Of a stretch of 64,000 nucleotides of DNA, positions 22,326 to 34,262 are shown in pieces (the stretch's first letter is position 1; every line of letters begins with the position of its first letter). The stretch is taken from NCBI GenBank assembly GCA_964036295.1, contig OZ038469.1:13263591-13327590 (forward strand), given 5' to 3'. The position numbers and the translations under genes were made by a program. The notes under the pieces were generated by a model. It was not told the origin of the DNA. It saw only the letters and a program-made list of their open reading frames with translations, and ran no database searches. The stretch is from Plumapathes pennacea. Its lineage: Eukaryota; Cnidaria; Anthozoa; Antipatharia; Myriopathidae.

Positions 22326-22993
22326 AGTAAATTATTTTGATACAAGATTTGTTGCCGTTTATTGTAATCAATACTCAAAATTGTAGTCGAACTTAATAAC
22401 CACCGCCGCTACTTACATTACTTGATAATCAATTGGCCTTTCGATAATTAGTGTATAATAGCTGACCACTAATTAGATAGATATAGATATTTATATTAGA
22501 TAGATAGATATTTCGTGCCTTTCACAACCTTGGCGTCTGTTTCGTCTAATCTTCTTGAGTCTCACTGGCTTTATCTCAGTCATTGTTTATACTTTAGGGA
22601 CACGTAATTTCAAATGCCATTTCAGGAAAACTAGTTTTCCAATATTTCCTGTAGAGGGTGGGGGCCTGAACCGCTCTTTACCTTCATGAAATACTGTTGT
22701 CCAGTAGGGGAGGGAGCCATGAAAATTTAACTGTTATTTGAAGGAGAATCTGGTATAATGACTTAGTTGTTGTTATACACAATCCCCCTTACCGCCCTCG
22801 TTACGATACAAACTGACAAAGTCACTTTATATCATGAAATAAAAATATTGCAAATACTAAAGTATGTAACAGCAATAAAATGATCAATCGATTTATATTA
22901 ATTGATGGTTAACTGATATTTTAATACTTATGTCATAAACTCGCTAAAGCATGGCAAACCTTCACCTCATTAATTATTTTTCTTTTCTTTCAG
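22326..22993. other. 5' flank of copy 2
   Basis: A GATA/TAGA microsatellite lies at 22474-22511. The flank lacks the hairpin MITE found before copies 1 and 3. A pyrimidine tract plus CAG|AACATT ends at 22993, 6 bp before the ATG, as in the other copies. Confidence 0.4.
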
Positions 22994-22999
22994 AACATT

Positions 23000-25900
23000 A
23001 TGTCAGTGTGCAAGACTGCTGGGTTTGTGCTAATGATGGTGTGGATTACAATGATGATCTCTTCAGGTAAAATGTTAGCTGGTTTCTTGGGGAGGGGACG
23101 TATTAAAGTAGGTGTAAGGATGGTCAAACAAGCAATTCACGTTTGTTGTACAACAGGAGTCAGTGGAAACATTGGTAGAGACTTTGTTGTTGGATTTTTA
23201 AGCCAACATAGTGGATCCACAAGTAAAACAAACAACTTGTACGTCACAAGCCGAAACAATGCTCTTGTCCGTGTGGATGTTCCCTTTCTGCCAATGAATC
23301 AGACTTATCACGTGACCAGCGACAATGTGACAACCATAGAGCTCAGCGGCACCGTGCGCATGAATGCTGTGACAGGCAAAGAAAGAAAAGGCATCCGCGT
23401 CACGTCTAATCACGATATCGCAGTGTACGGATTAAATCTAGAATCGTACACCAGTGATGGATTTCTCGGACTTCCTTTGCACATGACTCAGACGGAATAT
23501 GTTGTACCATCGTACACTCCAAGCTCTACCTCTTTGGTTGGTATCGTCGCCTCAGAAGACAACACAGTTGTAGCTGTAACTCTGAGAACATCAGGAACAG
23601 TGACGTACAATTCGATACATTATGGTAACGGCGAGACAATCACTGAAAATTTGAATCAATTGGAGGTTTTCCAAGTTGCATGTGGTGCTGACCTGACTGG
23701 AACCAGAGTAATGTCCAACAAGAAAGTGTCTGTATTTTCTGGAAACCAATGCACCACTGTTAAAGTCTCATATTGTGACCACCTGGTGGAACAGATCCCT
23801 CCTGTGAACCAGTGGGGCACTCATCACGTGACCAGTCCCACACCAATGCGAATAGCTGGAGACATATTCCGTGTTTTGGCCGCTTTCACTAAAACCGCGA
23901 TAAGTGTTGGTGGTAACCACGCATCACTTGACCAGGGAGACTTTGCGGAGTATGACATTCCTTCGAACGATTCGCGTGAAATAGAGTGTGACAAGCCCTG
24001 CCTGGTTGTCAAGTACAACAAAGGCGGTAGAGCTGATTCTATGCTTACAGATCCATTTATGACAATCCTTCCTCCTGTAAGTAAATACACGCCAGCTGCT
24101 CTTGTTGCGACACCACTGCTTCCTGGGCAGGGCGGAAGATACACTACGTTCATCAGCATCATAATGAATACCTCGGACACTTCAGGACTTCTTGTTGATG
24201 ATCAGCTGCACGGACTGACATGGGAGAAGATTCAAGGGACATACCTCTCTCGAACATTCATGATCGCCAATAAGACAAGCTACAAAATCAGCCATCAATC
24301 AGAACACGCCCGTTTCCTTCCTCTTGTTAGTGGGCACGCATCTGATGAATCATTTGGTTTTCCAGGAAGTTGGTATGATGACCAGAATATTTCTGAAATT
24401 TGCCGACCCACTTTGATGTATCCTGATGACGTAAACCAGACCTGCCGAGATTCCATCGCAGTAAACATCAGCGGTCTCCCAAGTGTCCAGTACAATCTCT
24501 GTAATATCTCAGTACGCTTTACCTACACCGACACATTTGCCTCCAATGGACGCTGCCCTGATTCACAGCAGGTGATACGGCGACAGTTTACCGGAGTTGA
24601 TTCTTTTGGAAGAGGATACACTCATGAACAGACAATAACGTCGTTCCCAACAAGTAAGGGCGTTGTTTGTTTGAAAATGTACCTTGTTAATTATAGCTAC
24701 TTTTTACTATATGGTTTTATTCTATTTTCTCGTCATATTCTCTTGAATATTAAATTTAGTCTCGTACTTTTTCTTTGACCGAAACACATTGGCAACACTA
24801 CTACTTCTAAGAATGCACTAAGGACACTCTTTCCCCTTCTCCCCCTGCCCCACCCCCTATCCTCCCCTGCGTCCCATTTCGAGCTAAGAGGGCCTGTTCG
24901 CAGATTATTTGGTAAACTGCGATTATCACAGTCAACAACAACAAACAAGAACTATAGTCTATCTACACTCAAACATTCCTGGGGTGTTAAGAAATCACCT
25001 CTAAAAATGAGACCCACTTAGAGTATAACCAAGGGTAATCAAGCTAAGTTTTAAGTTTTCCTAGGAAACGAATAAAATAGCAAAGTATACTTAGGCAAAA
25101 GCTTTTAAAGTACTTTAAAGCTCAGCCATTTTCTATTCTTTCTTTTTTTTTTTTTTTTTTTTGTTTTTGTTTTTTTTTGTTTTTTTTTTGCCTATAAACA
25201 GATGCGCCAGACGTAACGTGTTCTGGAGATCATATGCACGTGGTTATAAGACGGGAGAACTACCCGTACCTGGACCCAAACCAGATGCACTTGGAGGATC
25301 CGTCATGCACCACGTCAGAGTACAACAGCACACACATCCTGTTTCACATCCGGCTCAACGAGTGTGGAACCGTTAAAAGCGTCATCAATGACACCCTTAT
25401 GTACAAGAATAAGGTGACAGGAAAAATACGCAGCGATGATGGCTCAGTAATAACGCGCTGGAACCAAGTAGAGTTTATCGTCAGTTGCTCACTTCAAAGA
25501 AACGCAAGCCTTGGTGGTCCCAGCTTTAAGCCTCAAGGAATTATCACTGTAAACGAAGGTAAAGGGAACCAATGCGATATATCTTACTTGATAAACACTC
25601 GAAGGCATACAACTAAGTTCATCTTGAATTACAGTTTCGAAAAGGGGGAAGGGGGTGTGGTTTGTTGTATTTAGATATTCTACAAATGTTTTACCTTCTC
25701 AGTAGATAGCCTGTTGTATTTTTACAAGACAGGACCAGTTTGGAAATTCTGGGCCATGTGTTGTTCAGAACCAAAAAAACCTTATATAAAGTGAAAAACA
25801 ATCTTAAAGACACAGCTAATAAACAGCCATATTGTACAAAACACAGCACATTTGAAGAACTTTAACAGTTGTTTGGCTAGTCCCTCGAAAAACTAGTTTG

Positions 25901-27349
25901 GAACGAGAGTAGTTTTATAATAATATCATCTGTTTGTTTCTTCTAGCTGGGTATGGAAAACTAACTTTCACCATGGAACTGTACCACAACAGTCAGTATC
26001 AAACTGCGCACAAGAACTTTCCCGTTGATGTGGCGTTGAACGAACGGCTTTATGTCCAGCTGGAAGTCACATCTAACACGTCAGATCTGGTCCTGTTCAC
26101 CGAGAAATGCACCGCCACACCTCAGCCTCCAACAAATATCGGGCACGTCCTTCTAGAAGATGGGTAAGTTGAAAATCGATAAGTAACTTTTCGCTTTGTG
26201 TATAGCGACAAATATGAATCAGGAGTTAATTATCAGAGGCATAAATAGTAGAGGAATGAGGAGGAAAATGTTCTATTTAATAAACCGATCGATATTTTGA
26301 TTGATCTTGTGGTTTGCAGTGCCTTCTATGTTAGGATTTGGTGTTTCCGGCACGTGACGATTGCGGTTGTTGCACCTCTCATTGGTCCCTTTTTTCATAG
26401 CTATTCGTAAAAATGTGCACTCCGTGTGCAACAATGGATAAATTTAGTCAAATTTGCAGAAGTGATTTCAATAAATATTAATCTGCAGGTGTGTCAAAGA
26501 TGGTACACTACAGTACAACTACCAAAGGTCCAGACGACAACGATTTAGTTTCCAGGCCTTCCGCTTTGTGGATGACTACCAGACGGTTTATCTGCAGTGC
26601 GATGTGTTGGCGTGTCACGCGACAAGTGACGATTCTCGCTGCACCAGAGGCTGTTTAAGTCAAGGAAGACGTAAGAGAAGGGAAGCTCCAGACAGTCAAG
26701 AGGGATACGAGAAAGGGTCAAAGTCTCATGCCGTTACAATTGGGCCGATTGTAAAGGAAGATGACAAAGACAATACCAACAAAGGTTAGTTCAGTTTTGA
26801 GCTGTTTTCTTTTTTTTTTTTAGTGACGTGCACGCAGTCGTTCGTCAGATTCGTTCTACGTAAGAATGAAAAGTAAAGACATGGCATTCACTGACAGCAA
26901 CATATGACTCAGTGTTTGACATCAAATTGATTTGCACTATGTTTACAATTATGGAGTTTTTTTTTTTTTTACCCGGCGTAATGACAGGCTAATAACATGT
27001 TTAGTCTGAGCAATCTTTTATTAATGGACTGCAATTGAGCGGGCAGCATATTGAATGGCCAGTATGAAAACACGCTGGTGCAGGTGTGTTCGGAATAAAC
27101 AAGCACTTTAATATATATTTTGATTTAGAAGTCCTTTTTATTTTGTCAGGAACAAATGATTCGCAGCAGTCCAGTATCGTCCCTGCTGTTTCTGGAGCTG
27201 TGGCAGGTGTGCTGGCCTTGGCAATCATCTGTGCCGCTGTATTAGTTGCTTTACGCATGCTCAGACGGAAACCCGCTGGACCAAGCCAAACTACTAACTC
27301 TGTTGACAACCCAGGATTTGACTGCAAAGAGATGAACACAGTCGCCTGA
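23000..27349 (+). CDS. IgGFc-binding-N / ZP-domain transmembrane protein, copy 2
   Basis: Exons are 23000-23066, 23157-24653, 25202-25558, 25947-26163, 26489-26784 and 27150-27349, giving 877 aa. Domain order is as in copy 1: signal peptide, FCGBP-like N-terminal domain (GFLGLPL, ASEDNTVVAV, FSGNQC, CDHLVEQIPP), Cys-rich link, ZP domain (VTCSGDHMHVVIRRE), RRKRR site, transmembrane helix and DNPGF tail. This is the most diverged copy. Most changes are in exon 2, with a shorter loop before CDHLVEQ, while exons 4-6 are nearly unchanged. Intron 1 is only 90 nt, in frame and free of stops, so its retention would add 30 residues after the signal peptide. Intron 2 ends in a long T-rich acceptor tract (25142-25190). 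The role is inferred as for copy 1. Confidence 0.9.
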
Positions 27350-28190
27350 AATGTAAGAGACTAATGCAGACTAGAGCTGTGGCAGGTGTGCTGGCCTTTG
27401 CAATCATCTGTACCGCTGCATTACTTGAAATAACTTCTTGAAATACGCTAGTGATATAAACATTTCTTACTTATTAACAAGTCTCTTATCTACTTTCCAA
27501 CTTTTCCCCCCTCGTATCAAGGCCACGTGTAACAATCTAAGACTCCCTTGGATTTTTGTCCCGCCCGGATTGGTCCTATAAGACCTTGCTGCGAGCAGTG
27601 TTGAGGAATCTTTGGAGATTGTAAGAAACCTCAATACAAGACTGACTGATCACAAACGGGCGACTAGAAACGATGACTTCATGCAGGTGCACAAACTTAG
27701 AACGAACCCGTGTCTCGTACAAGCGATTAATACACGACGTAAAACGAAACCCGCGAAAAACAATTGGTAGATCAAAAGTTACCATACTCACCACTTCCAA
27801 CCATTGGAACTCTGAGTTTTCACAACCAACCATTGCATCAGCGACCCAACCGACCAATCACAGTAATGATCAAAAAAATTAATACACCCGACTGTCTGAT
27901 GACGTCTGTTCACTTGACTCTGAAGATCACTACCGCTTCGGTCGCTCGTGCAATGTCATTACCAACAACAACTGAAGACTACTCACACCTGAACAATATT
28001 ACTAGACGGACAATAAAAATACCATTGTATGTCTTTAAGTACTTTGCAACTGTGTTGTTACCAAATGGCTCCTATTTTTTCTTTATTCATATTATTTTGT
28101 AGTTTCTGGTGCTACACAGTCGCAGTGAGAAGTTTGAAGGTTGACGTTTTAACACCTCGTCCCTAATTATTTCTTTCATTTTCATTGCAG
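27350..28190 (+). other. Probable 3'-UTR intron of copy 2
   Basis: The donor GTAAGA at 27353 lies just after the stop, and the acceptor TTTTCATTGCAG ends at 28190. The stretch is collinear with 8950-9589 and 48616-49416. A short direct repeat of exon 6 DNA (AGCTGTGGCAGGTGTGCTGG) occurs at 27375-27394, a partial exon duplication inside the intron. Confidence 0.45.
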
Positions 28191-28671
28191 ACTCGTTCCA
28201 GTGATAAGGACCGATGAAGATGAGGAAGAGCAATGAAGTAGTTTTGTTGTATATCAACTGCAGGATTTGTTTAAGTCACGGTCTGGTTAGTTTAGAACGG
28301 TTTCCACGTTTTTTATTCAAACATGGTTGGTATTTTTTGTGACATTAGTTTAGGCTGGCACCTTATATACTTCTTGTGCCGGGTATCTTGTTTTGCCAGT
28401 TTTATTATGATATGAACCTCAGTGCTCAATTTTTTAGAAGATTACTGTCTATGATCTGGGAAAGAGATTGTTCGTTTCCTCTCGTGTAAAGCCGACGAGT
28501 CTCTTTCTTTGAAACGTAAACAGTACTTGAATTAGTTTTGCTTTTGCTTCCTAATAATCACAACAGCAGCACCAGTAGCACTGTTCTGTCAACAAGTGAG
28601 TGACCTTCACGGCTGCCTTTACAACCAAAAACCGGCATGCAGTAGGCGTCATGGCCGTAGCATGCATGCAG

Positions 28672-29064
28672 CCCGGGGGGGGGGGGGGGGGGGGGACTCC
28701 CACAAAAAAATGACGGGGATAGTTGTCGGGAATTTTCGTTTCGAGCCCTAAGAAGGACTAAAATGGGCGTGGCTCGAGTTGCTTTGACCCCTAAAACGTA
28801 CCAATAATAGCATACCAAGAAATTATAATTTCGATGCCTTTAATTGCTTTTAGGAGAATATCATCAAGCACTTTATCCCTTGCTGTTTTCAAACAAAAAG
28901 AGCGTCATCCGAGTTAGCACCTAACCTCTAAACAGTACCATGTCACATAAAAATGCCAGCGTTTAATGTTGAGCACCCTAAGCGGTACCAAAACCGTAAT
29001 TTTGACCCCTAAGCAGTACGACGAGCATCCCCGTCCTTTCTTATATGGGAGTCCCCCCCAGGAG
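28672..29064 (+). mobile_element. MITE with 8-bp target duplication and 21-G tract
   Basis: The element is flanked by GCATGCAG on both sides (28664-28671 and 29065-29072), an 8-bp target duplication. Its ends are inverted: a G run then ACTCCCACA on the left, TATGGGAGTCCCCCCC on the right, with GACGGGGAT and ATCCCCGTC further in. An 8-bp duplication fits hAT-type (or P-type) transposition. The left G tract is 21 long here (28675-28695) and about half that elsewhere. Confidence 0.75.
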
Positions 29065-29179
29065 GCATGCAGTACTTTGTATTTCATACTATGACGATAG
29101 TTAAAATAACTGAACTCATTGAAACTGATTGGTGATTGGTTTTGGGTGGTACCTCAGTTTTCTGATTATGTATCTACGA

Positions 29180-29690
29180 TGCTTCGCTATTTTGTAGAGG
29201 ACTTACTGCCTGTGCACTAGAAGGAACAAGGTTATATTGATTCATTTTCTCTCTTCTAGAGAGGGATGAAACCCTATAAATCACTTTCTTTGACTGGTAG
29301 TAACCTACTCAGTGATCAGCTTTGCTATTTTGTAGAGGATTACTGTTGCCCTGCAGAAGGAACGAGATTATTCACTTTCTGCCATCTAAAGAGGGGACGT
29401 TTGATAATGAAACCCTATAAATCTCTTTCTTTGGCATGTAAACAGTATTTGATTTAGTATTATAATGACATGTAACCTGCTCGATGATGCTTTGCTATTT
29501 TGTAGAGGATTTACTGTTTATGCTCTGCAGAAGGAAAGAGATAGTTCCTCTCATCTAAACTAGAGGGAAAATTTGATAATGAAACCCATGAGTCTCTTTC
29601 TTTGGCATGTAAACAGTATTTGATTTAGTTTTGCTTTTGCTTCATAATAATCACAACAACAGCACCAGTGTCGTCATCAGCACAACTTTG
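29180..29690. repeat. Degenerate tandem repeat, about 140-170 bp
   Basis: GCTATTTTGTAGAGGA recurs at about 29186, 29324 and 29494. TCTCTTTCTTTGGCATGTAAAC-like words alternate with it, and related words occur at 28440-28560. The units differ in length and are old. Block C has the same series at 50410-50910. Confidence 0.55.
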
Positions 29691-29999
29691 TCAACACGTG
29701 AGTCAGGCACTGTGCAGTGAACGCGATGTATGACAGTTTCCCTAGATAGTCTTTGAGCGTTCTGAGAGATTTTTACGAGTACTGATCAAGAGTGATTTTA
29801 AAATCTATGTTCCACACTGGTGCTGTTTTTACGAGGTATGCGGCTTTGGTTGTGATCACGGCGAAGATGTGGCATTTGGTGATCCTATCATCAGACAGTT
29901 GCTTATGTTTGCTGTATGACACTGGTGCTTATACTGGGACTTTTGTTGTATATCACATCATCAGAATACAATAAACAATGTCAGTGTACTGTTGAGAAA

Positions 30000-30941
30000 A
30001 ACCATGTTTCAAAGTAAGAATCGTTTGCTTCCACGCTTGCGCTCACAAACGGACAACTAAACACACGCATGCGCAGACGCACGAACACAGACGCGGGCCA
30101 AACGCCGATCACTCAGTTTTTGCAACCCTCATTCATTGCGGTTTAGTAGATCAAACAGGACAAGAATCCATTCTTTTGATAACTTTCAGTTCCTGAAGAT
30201 GCCGCTTGGCAATCACTATAGTAGCCTGCATATTCAGGTTATAACTGATGCCTGCAAGCTCACTTTTCAACAATAGTTGTTTACGTTAGTGTAGATATTC
30301 AAATGAGAAAGATCGACTCGAAGACATTACGTCACTTACGTCAAAGAAGCCTGGGCACAATTGTCCATTTATTGACCGCTACACGATGTATTTTGCGAGA
30401 TGTTTGACCGTCATCTTGAACTATACAGTATTTAACGTTTGGCCCAGTTTTGTACACCGCTAGCACTGAGATGAGCCACACAACTGCCGAGAACGTCCTC
30501 AAGAGGATACAGAGTAAATCTGTAGATGAACAAGGACATTTTTTGGTTGATAAAATTGTCCTTACGCGTGGTACTGCGTTTACGCAGTAAAGTCAAATGA
30601 TGTTCCGACGGTAAGTGAGTCACGTTGTGTATTATAGCTTTTGAGGTGAACGAACCTGGGAATGAATTGAATCTCCAGCAGGTCTGATCGCATGGTCCTC
30701 GTTATAACGTGTATAGCTTTGCTGTAGCTTCAAGCATACAAATTTCGAACAACCGACAAGGGCTTATCAGCCTGGGAACACTGCATGGCCAGCACTTTAT
30801 TCCTGACTTCATATTTTCAAAATAGTGTGTATCAATAGTTTGTCCTTTAAATTAAGGTACCTAAATATTAATATTGCAAAACTCTGCAGAACAGCAACAT
30901 GCACACTGCTATCAGAATGTACTCATTGAGAGCTTTCATTT
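30000..30941. other. Block B downstream DNA with a broken ORF
   Basis: This is collinear with 51240-52163. The minus-strand frame intact in block C (51507-52034) is broken here by one extra A in the run at about 30531. No other gene is seen. Confidence 0.4.
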
Positions 30942-31012
30942 TTAAGCTCGCCTCACGAAGTGAAGGCGAGCTTGAAGTTGTCACGCTGTCCTTCCAGGCT
31001 TCTGTGTCAACA

Positions 31013-31174
31013 ATGGACTTCCAAATAAGGAATTTCCAAAGAAGGAACTTGTCAGTTTCCAAATTTGGGCATGGTCGTGTTACGCAGTTCGTTCAAACAG
31101 AAGACGTCGAAGCTTCATGTGGAATTTCTTGTTTGTCATGGTTGTCAAGCATTCGAAGTTTGTTTGGCCATTAG
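31013..31174 (+). CDS. 53-aa ORF near the left end of the TTAA insertion
   Basis: The frame starts MDFQIRNFQRRNLS. The bases around its ATG (GTCAACAATGGACTTCCAAA) match those at 58860-58880 before another short ORF (MDSKYGSRSVPN), at a similar distance from a TTAA-GCTCGC hairpin. It is probably a relict of a mobile-element family; no function is proposed. Confidence 0.25.
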   Translation: MDFQIRNFQRRNLSVSKFGHGRVTQFVQTEDVEASCGISCLSWLSSIRSLFGH

Positions 31175-31404
31175 GCCTGGGTGTTTCTACGAATGTAGGG
31201 ATTGTGCTGTGATTACGAAAATATACCGCGATTGAGCGACACTGAAATTAATGAAATGCTGTGATCATGAAACGCAGACATTGTGCTGTTTTGTAAACAA
31301 AGACCAGGCGTTAAACGAGGGTGCTTCTACAGCTGTGATTGATACAAGCTATCACGTCGCCAGATCGAATGGCAAGGATTGTGTTGCGGTAGAAACATCT
31401 GAAC

Positions 31405-31731
31405 GTGAAGTGCTTGACGGAAGGTCGCGTTAACATTTTACGTGGAAGGGTAAAACTAATCGGAAGCGAGAGAAAAGAACCGTCGCGTATTCCATTACGC
31501 AAAGTTCGAAGGCTTTTGCGAAAGAGCAAACACGTGCGGCGTAAGGTACGTCGCTACATAAGTAAATTTGTTCCCAAGTCGTCTGCTCTTGCCGAATGTT
31601 GTAAAAGGCATGAAACCCGTGCCAATCACTGTCTAACGAGGCACGTAAAGCTTGTAAATAAGAGCAAGATTAAGGTTCGCAAATATGTTTATCTGTGTAA
31701 GCAGCGGCCAAATACGAAACATAAAAATTAA
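31405..31731 (+). CDS. Highly basic 108-aa ORF in the TTAA insertion
   Basis: It is rich in Lys and Arg (for example RKVRRLLRKSKHVRRKVRR), with no recognised domain. It is probably element-derived or a chance frame. Confidence 0.2.
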   Translation: MKCLTEGRVNILRGRVKLIGSERKEPSRIPLRKVRRLLRKSKHVRRKVRRYISKFVPKSSALAECCKRHETRANHCLTRHVKLVNKSKIKVRKYVYLCKQRPNTKHKN

Positions 31732-32340
31732 GGCTTTATGTGGCTTATGTGGGAATGTCATTTTATTGGCCTTTGCACAACTTGGCATCTTACCAGCTTT
31801 GATGTTTTGATGACAAATCCATTCAGAATTGTTCACACTTTCTTCCCCAATGATACAAAGTTTGATTGATGCATTAAGATCTGAGTTGAATGAATGTTCA
31901 TGACATCTAATCACACCAGCTTTGTACCAAAGTTGATCACAGCAAGTACACATAACTCAGGTCCACATTTAATATTTTCATGAAGTTGCTTAATAAGACC
32001 CTCAATGGTTTTTAATTTGTTTACTCTTTGTTTTTGCTTCGTCTGTTTTTCTTTTAGTCTCACTAATTGTGGATTTTTTTGCCTTTGTATTTTTTTGGCT
32101 TGTCTCTTTTTCTTTAACAAAATCTGGGTCCTTTTCCTTTTTTGGCCTGTCTCTCTTTTTCTTTCACATAATCTGGGTTTGCTTCTCTGTATATTTTTTT
32201 AGCTTTATCTTCTTTTTGTTTTACTTTGGGATTACTTTTTCTGTTTCATGTGCATTCTCATTAGCTTATCTTTAGCAAGATATTGTTGATCCATTCTTTG
32301 CTTTCTTTTATAATCTCTCAAATAAGCTTTTCATTCCTCA
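31640..32340 (-). pseudogene. Helitron-type polyprotein N-terminus, frameshifted and truncated
   Basis: On the minus strand, Lys/Gln-rich repeats (KKRQAKKIQRQKNPQLV and related) lead into CTCCDQLWYKAGVIR, then SVNNSEWICHQ and AGKMPSCAKANKMTFPHKP. This zinc-ribbon-like CxxC plus EWIC order is typical of the region before the Rep/helicase part of cnidarian Helitron proteins (DUF6570-like). Similarity ends near 31745. Several frameshifts break the repeats (for example near 32120), and one separates the repeat frame from the CxxC frame at about 31930. No Rep HxH or helicase motifs remain. Confidence 0.6.
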
Positions 32341-32974
32341 ACAGCTGAAGAATCACAATCTTTCTTGTTTGAGCAACTAACTGCACAAACAGTATTATCA
32401 TTTTGATTTATATTATTTTGTACTGCACTATTTACAGCATCATGACTGCAATCCTGGCTTTGAACACAATATTATTTGTCACCAATGGAACAGTTGAAAC
32501 ATAGTGAACCTAATCTAGGTGTCCAATGTACAAAAAGATTCTTCTTTGGAAGTTTCTGGGTTCAACTAAAGAGTGCTTTCTGCACAATTTTGAGCAGATT
32601 CTGTCATATGAATAATGTCTCACTAACTATAAAAGCAAAATAAAATTTTAAACAAAAACCATGTGAACCCTATCGACCAACAAGAATGGGCGAGCTTTGA
32701 GCGGCACCGCTGCTTTGATTAAATATAAAGTAGTCACTTTGACTGTTCAGGAGTTTCATTTAAGAGTTCAGGAGTTGGAAGTGAACACTGCTATTAATAG
32801 AATGTACTCATTGAGAGCTTCCTTTAAGTGTTCACACCTTTAGATGTCATTTGACAGTTCAGAAGCTGGAAGTGAACACTGCTATTAGAATACTCCCTTT
32901 TGAGTGCTTCTATTTGAGTGGTTGCATGTGCACACTTAGATTAAGGGCCTTGTTACACGAGTTGGGCTAGCTAC

Positions 32975-33464
32975 ATTGTGTTTTTGATGCTTTGGGTAAT
33001 TTGTAAATGTTTTACTAAATTACTCCCTGGTCTTCGACCACTGCCATGGTCACTTGAAGGAGTGAAAGCCAGTTGTATGCAAATTATGTGGTATTTCACA
33101 ACACACCAGGACATACCCTGGTTAGATGGGTCGAGCTGGCTCAGTTTGCTGAGATCCTGGTATCTCCTGGTGTGGCTGTGAAATACACCACATAATTGTC
33201 TTTTAAATTAAGGTACCTAAATATTTTAGTATCTTAGGTTAAGGGCCTTATTACACGAGCTGGGCTAGCCACAGTACTCTAGTTAGATTGGTTGAGCTGG
33301 CTCTAGTTTGCTGAGATCCTGGTATGTCCTGGTGTGTTGTGAAATACACCACATAATTTGCATACAACAGGCCTTCAGCCCTTCAAGTGACCATGGCAGT
33401 GGTCGAAGACCAGGGAGTAATTTAGTAAAACATTTACAAATTACCCAAAGTATCAAAACACAAT
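32975..33464. repeat. Long fold-back, about 143-bp arms
   Basis: Arms 32975-33117 and 33321-33464 are inverted copies (centred on ACTCCCTGGTCTTCGACCAC and its complement). A spacer of about 200 bp carries a third partial copy. A direct repeat GGGCCTTRTTACACGAG precedes each half. Block C has the same structure at 52421-52908. Confidence 0.8.
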
Positions 33465-33629
33465 ACAGTTCGATAGCCAAATACTGTTCCAGTTGCACAT
33501 TGGAGACCTATATCTGTGATGTTTTGCAGATGCTTATCATATTATGGTTTGTTTAGTGGTGTTTTGTTGTATGAACTCAACATGAGAGGCAGGTGATTTG
33601 CATTACAATAATCAAATTGAATAGAGGGC

Positions 33630-33749
33630 TTGCACGGTGGGCATGTTGGATGGCAGGAACAATGAAATGTTTTTCTATAACAAATAGCATTTCTTTCCCA
33701 GAGGAGGTAAATTCTATTAATCCTGCCATCCAAAATGGCTGCCGTGCAA
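33630..33749. repeat. 120-bp hairpin MITE
   Basis: Arms TTGCACGGTGGGCATGTTGG and the complementary CCAAAATGGCTGCCGTGCAA enclose inner arms GGATGGCAGGA and TCCTGCCATCC. The same element is at 53091-53210. Confidence 0.75.
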
Positions 33750-34262
33750 ACCCCTCATTGGCTGAGAGGGCCCCTTTAATGAAAAGAGCAAACCCAAGTT
33801 AGGACTAAAAATGTTGATCATAATATGCTTATGGTGTTTATAAAGACATGTACTAGATACACTATGTATTAGATATACTTCAAATAGCAATATATACAGC
33901 CCAGCTTCAAGGTCAAACTATGAATTATCTAGATTCAAGCTTCTTGCCTAAAGCATTTAGGAAAGAATCCCTCTTGAAATCAAAACCTCATCCAAAAGAA
34001 CATTTAAAAGAGATTGTAAGTTTTTCCTTCCTGACAGCCAGTAATACTAAAATTTAGGCTTTTTAGCTAATCAGAACTTCTTAAGAGTCAACCATTATGG
34101 TGGGTTCCCTGGTAATGCTGGAGACTTTTTGATATATATTTTGTGTTTGATATTAATTTGCTGGCCTTTAACCATGCGGATGCGGACTTCTTTCAGGTCT
34201 TCGTTGATCATTGTTTGTACTTCTTTACTGTTTGTCTCAAAATAGGTTAAGTTACTGTGAGC
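33750..34262. other. Non-coding flank of the first array
   Basis: This is collinear with 53211-53705. No gene or strong structure is seen. Confidence 0.4.

Larger units (their letters stand above)
28191..29990 (+). other. Predicted terminal 3'-UTR exon of copy 2
   Basis: This stretch follows the acceptor and runs to an AATAAA at about 29971 followed by a GT-rich segment. It is conserved in block C (49417-51210) but without a conserved frame. It contains the MITE at 28672-29064 and a degenerate repeat. The assignment is inference from splice and poly-A signals. Confidence 0.35.
30942..32722. mobile_element. 1.78-kb insertion flanked by TTAA, absent from block C
   Basis: Block C reads CATTTTTAAATATAAAG (TTAA at 52164-52167). 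Here TTAA occurs at 30942-30945 and again at 32719-32722 with 1773 bp between. A TTAA duplication is typical of piggyBac-type insertion, but the ends are not obvious piggyBac termini. Just inside the left TTAA is a hairpin with arms GCTCGCCT and AAGGCGAGC. Inside the right end is AGCGG..CCGCT. The interior is composite and carries a Helitron gene remnant on the minus strand. Confidence 0.65.

Noticed and set aside
32005-32275. Hydrophobic plus-strand ORFs rich in Phe and Leu
   Set aside because: They are the antisense of Lys-rich Helitron repeats; the apparent membrane segments are a composition artefact.
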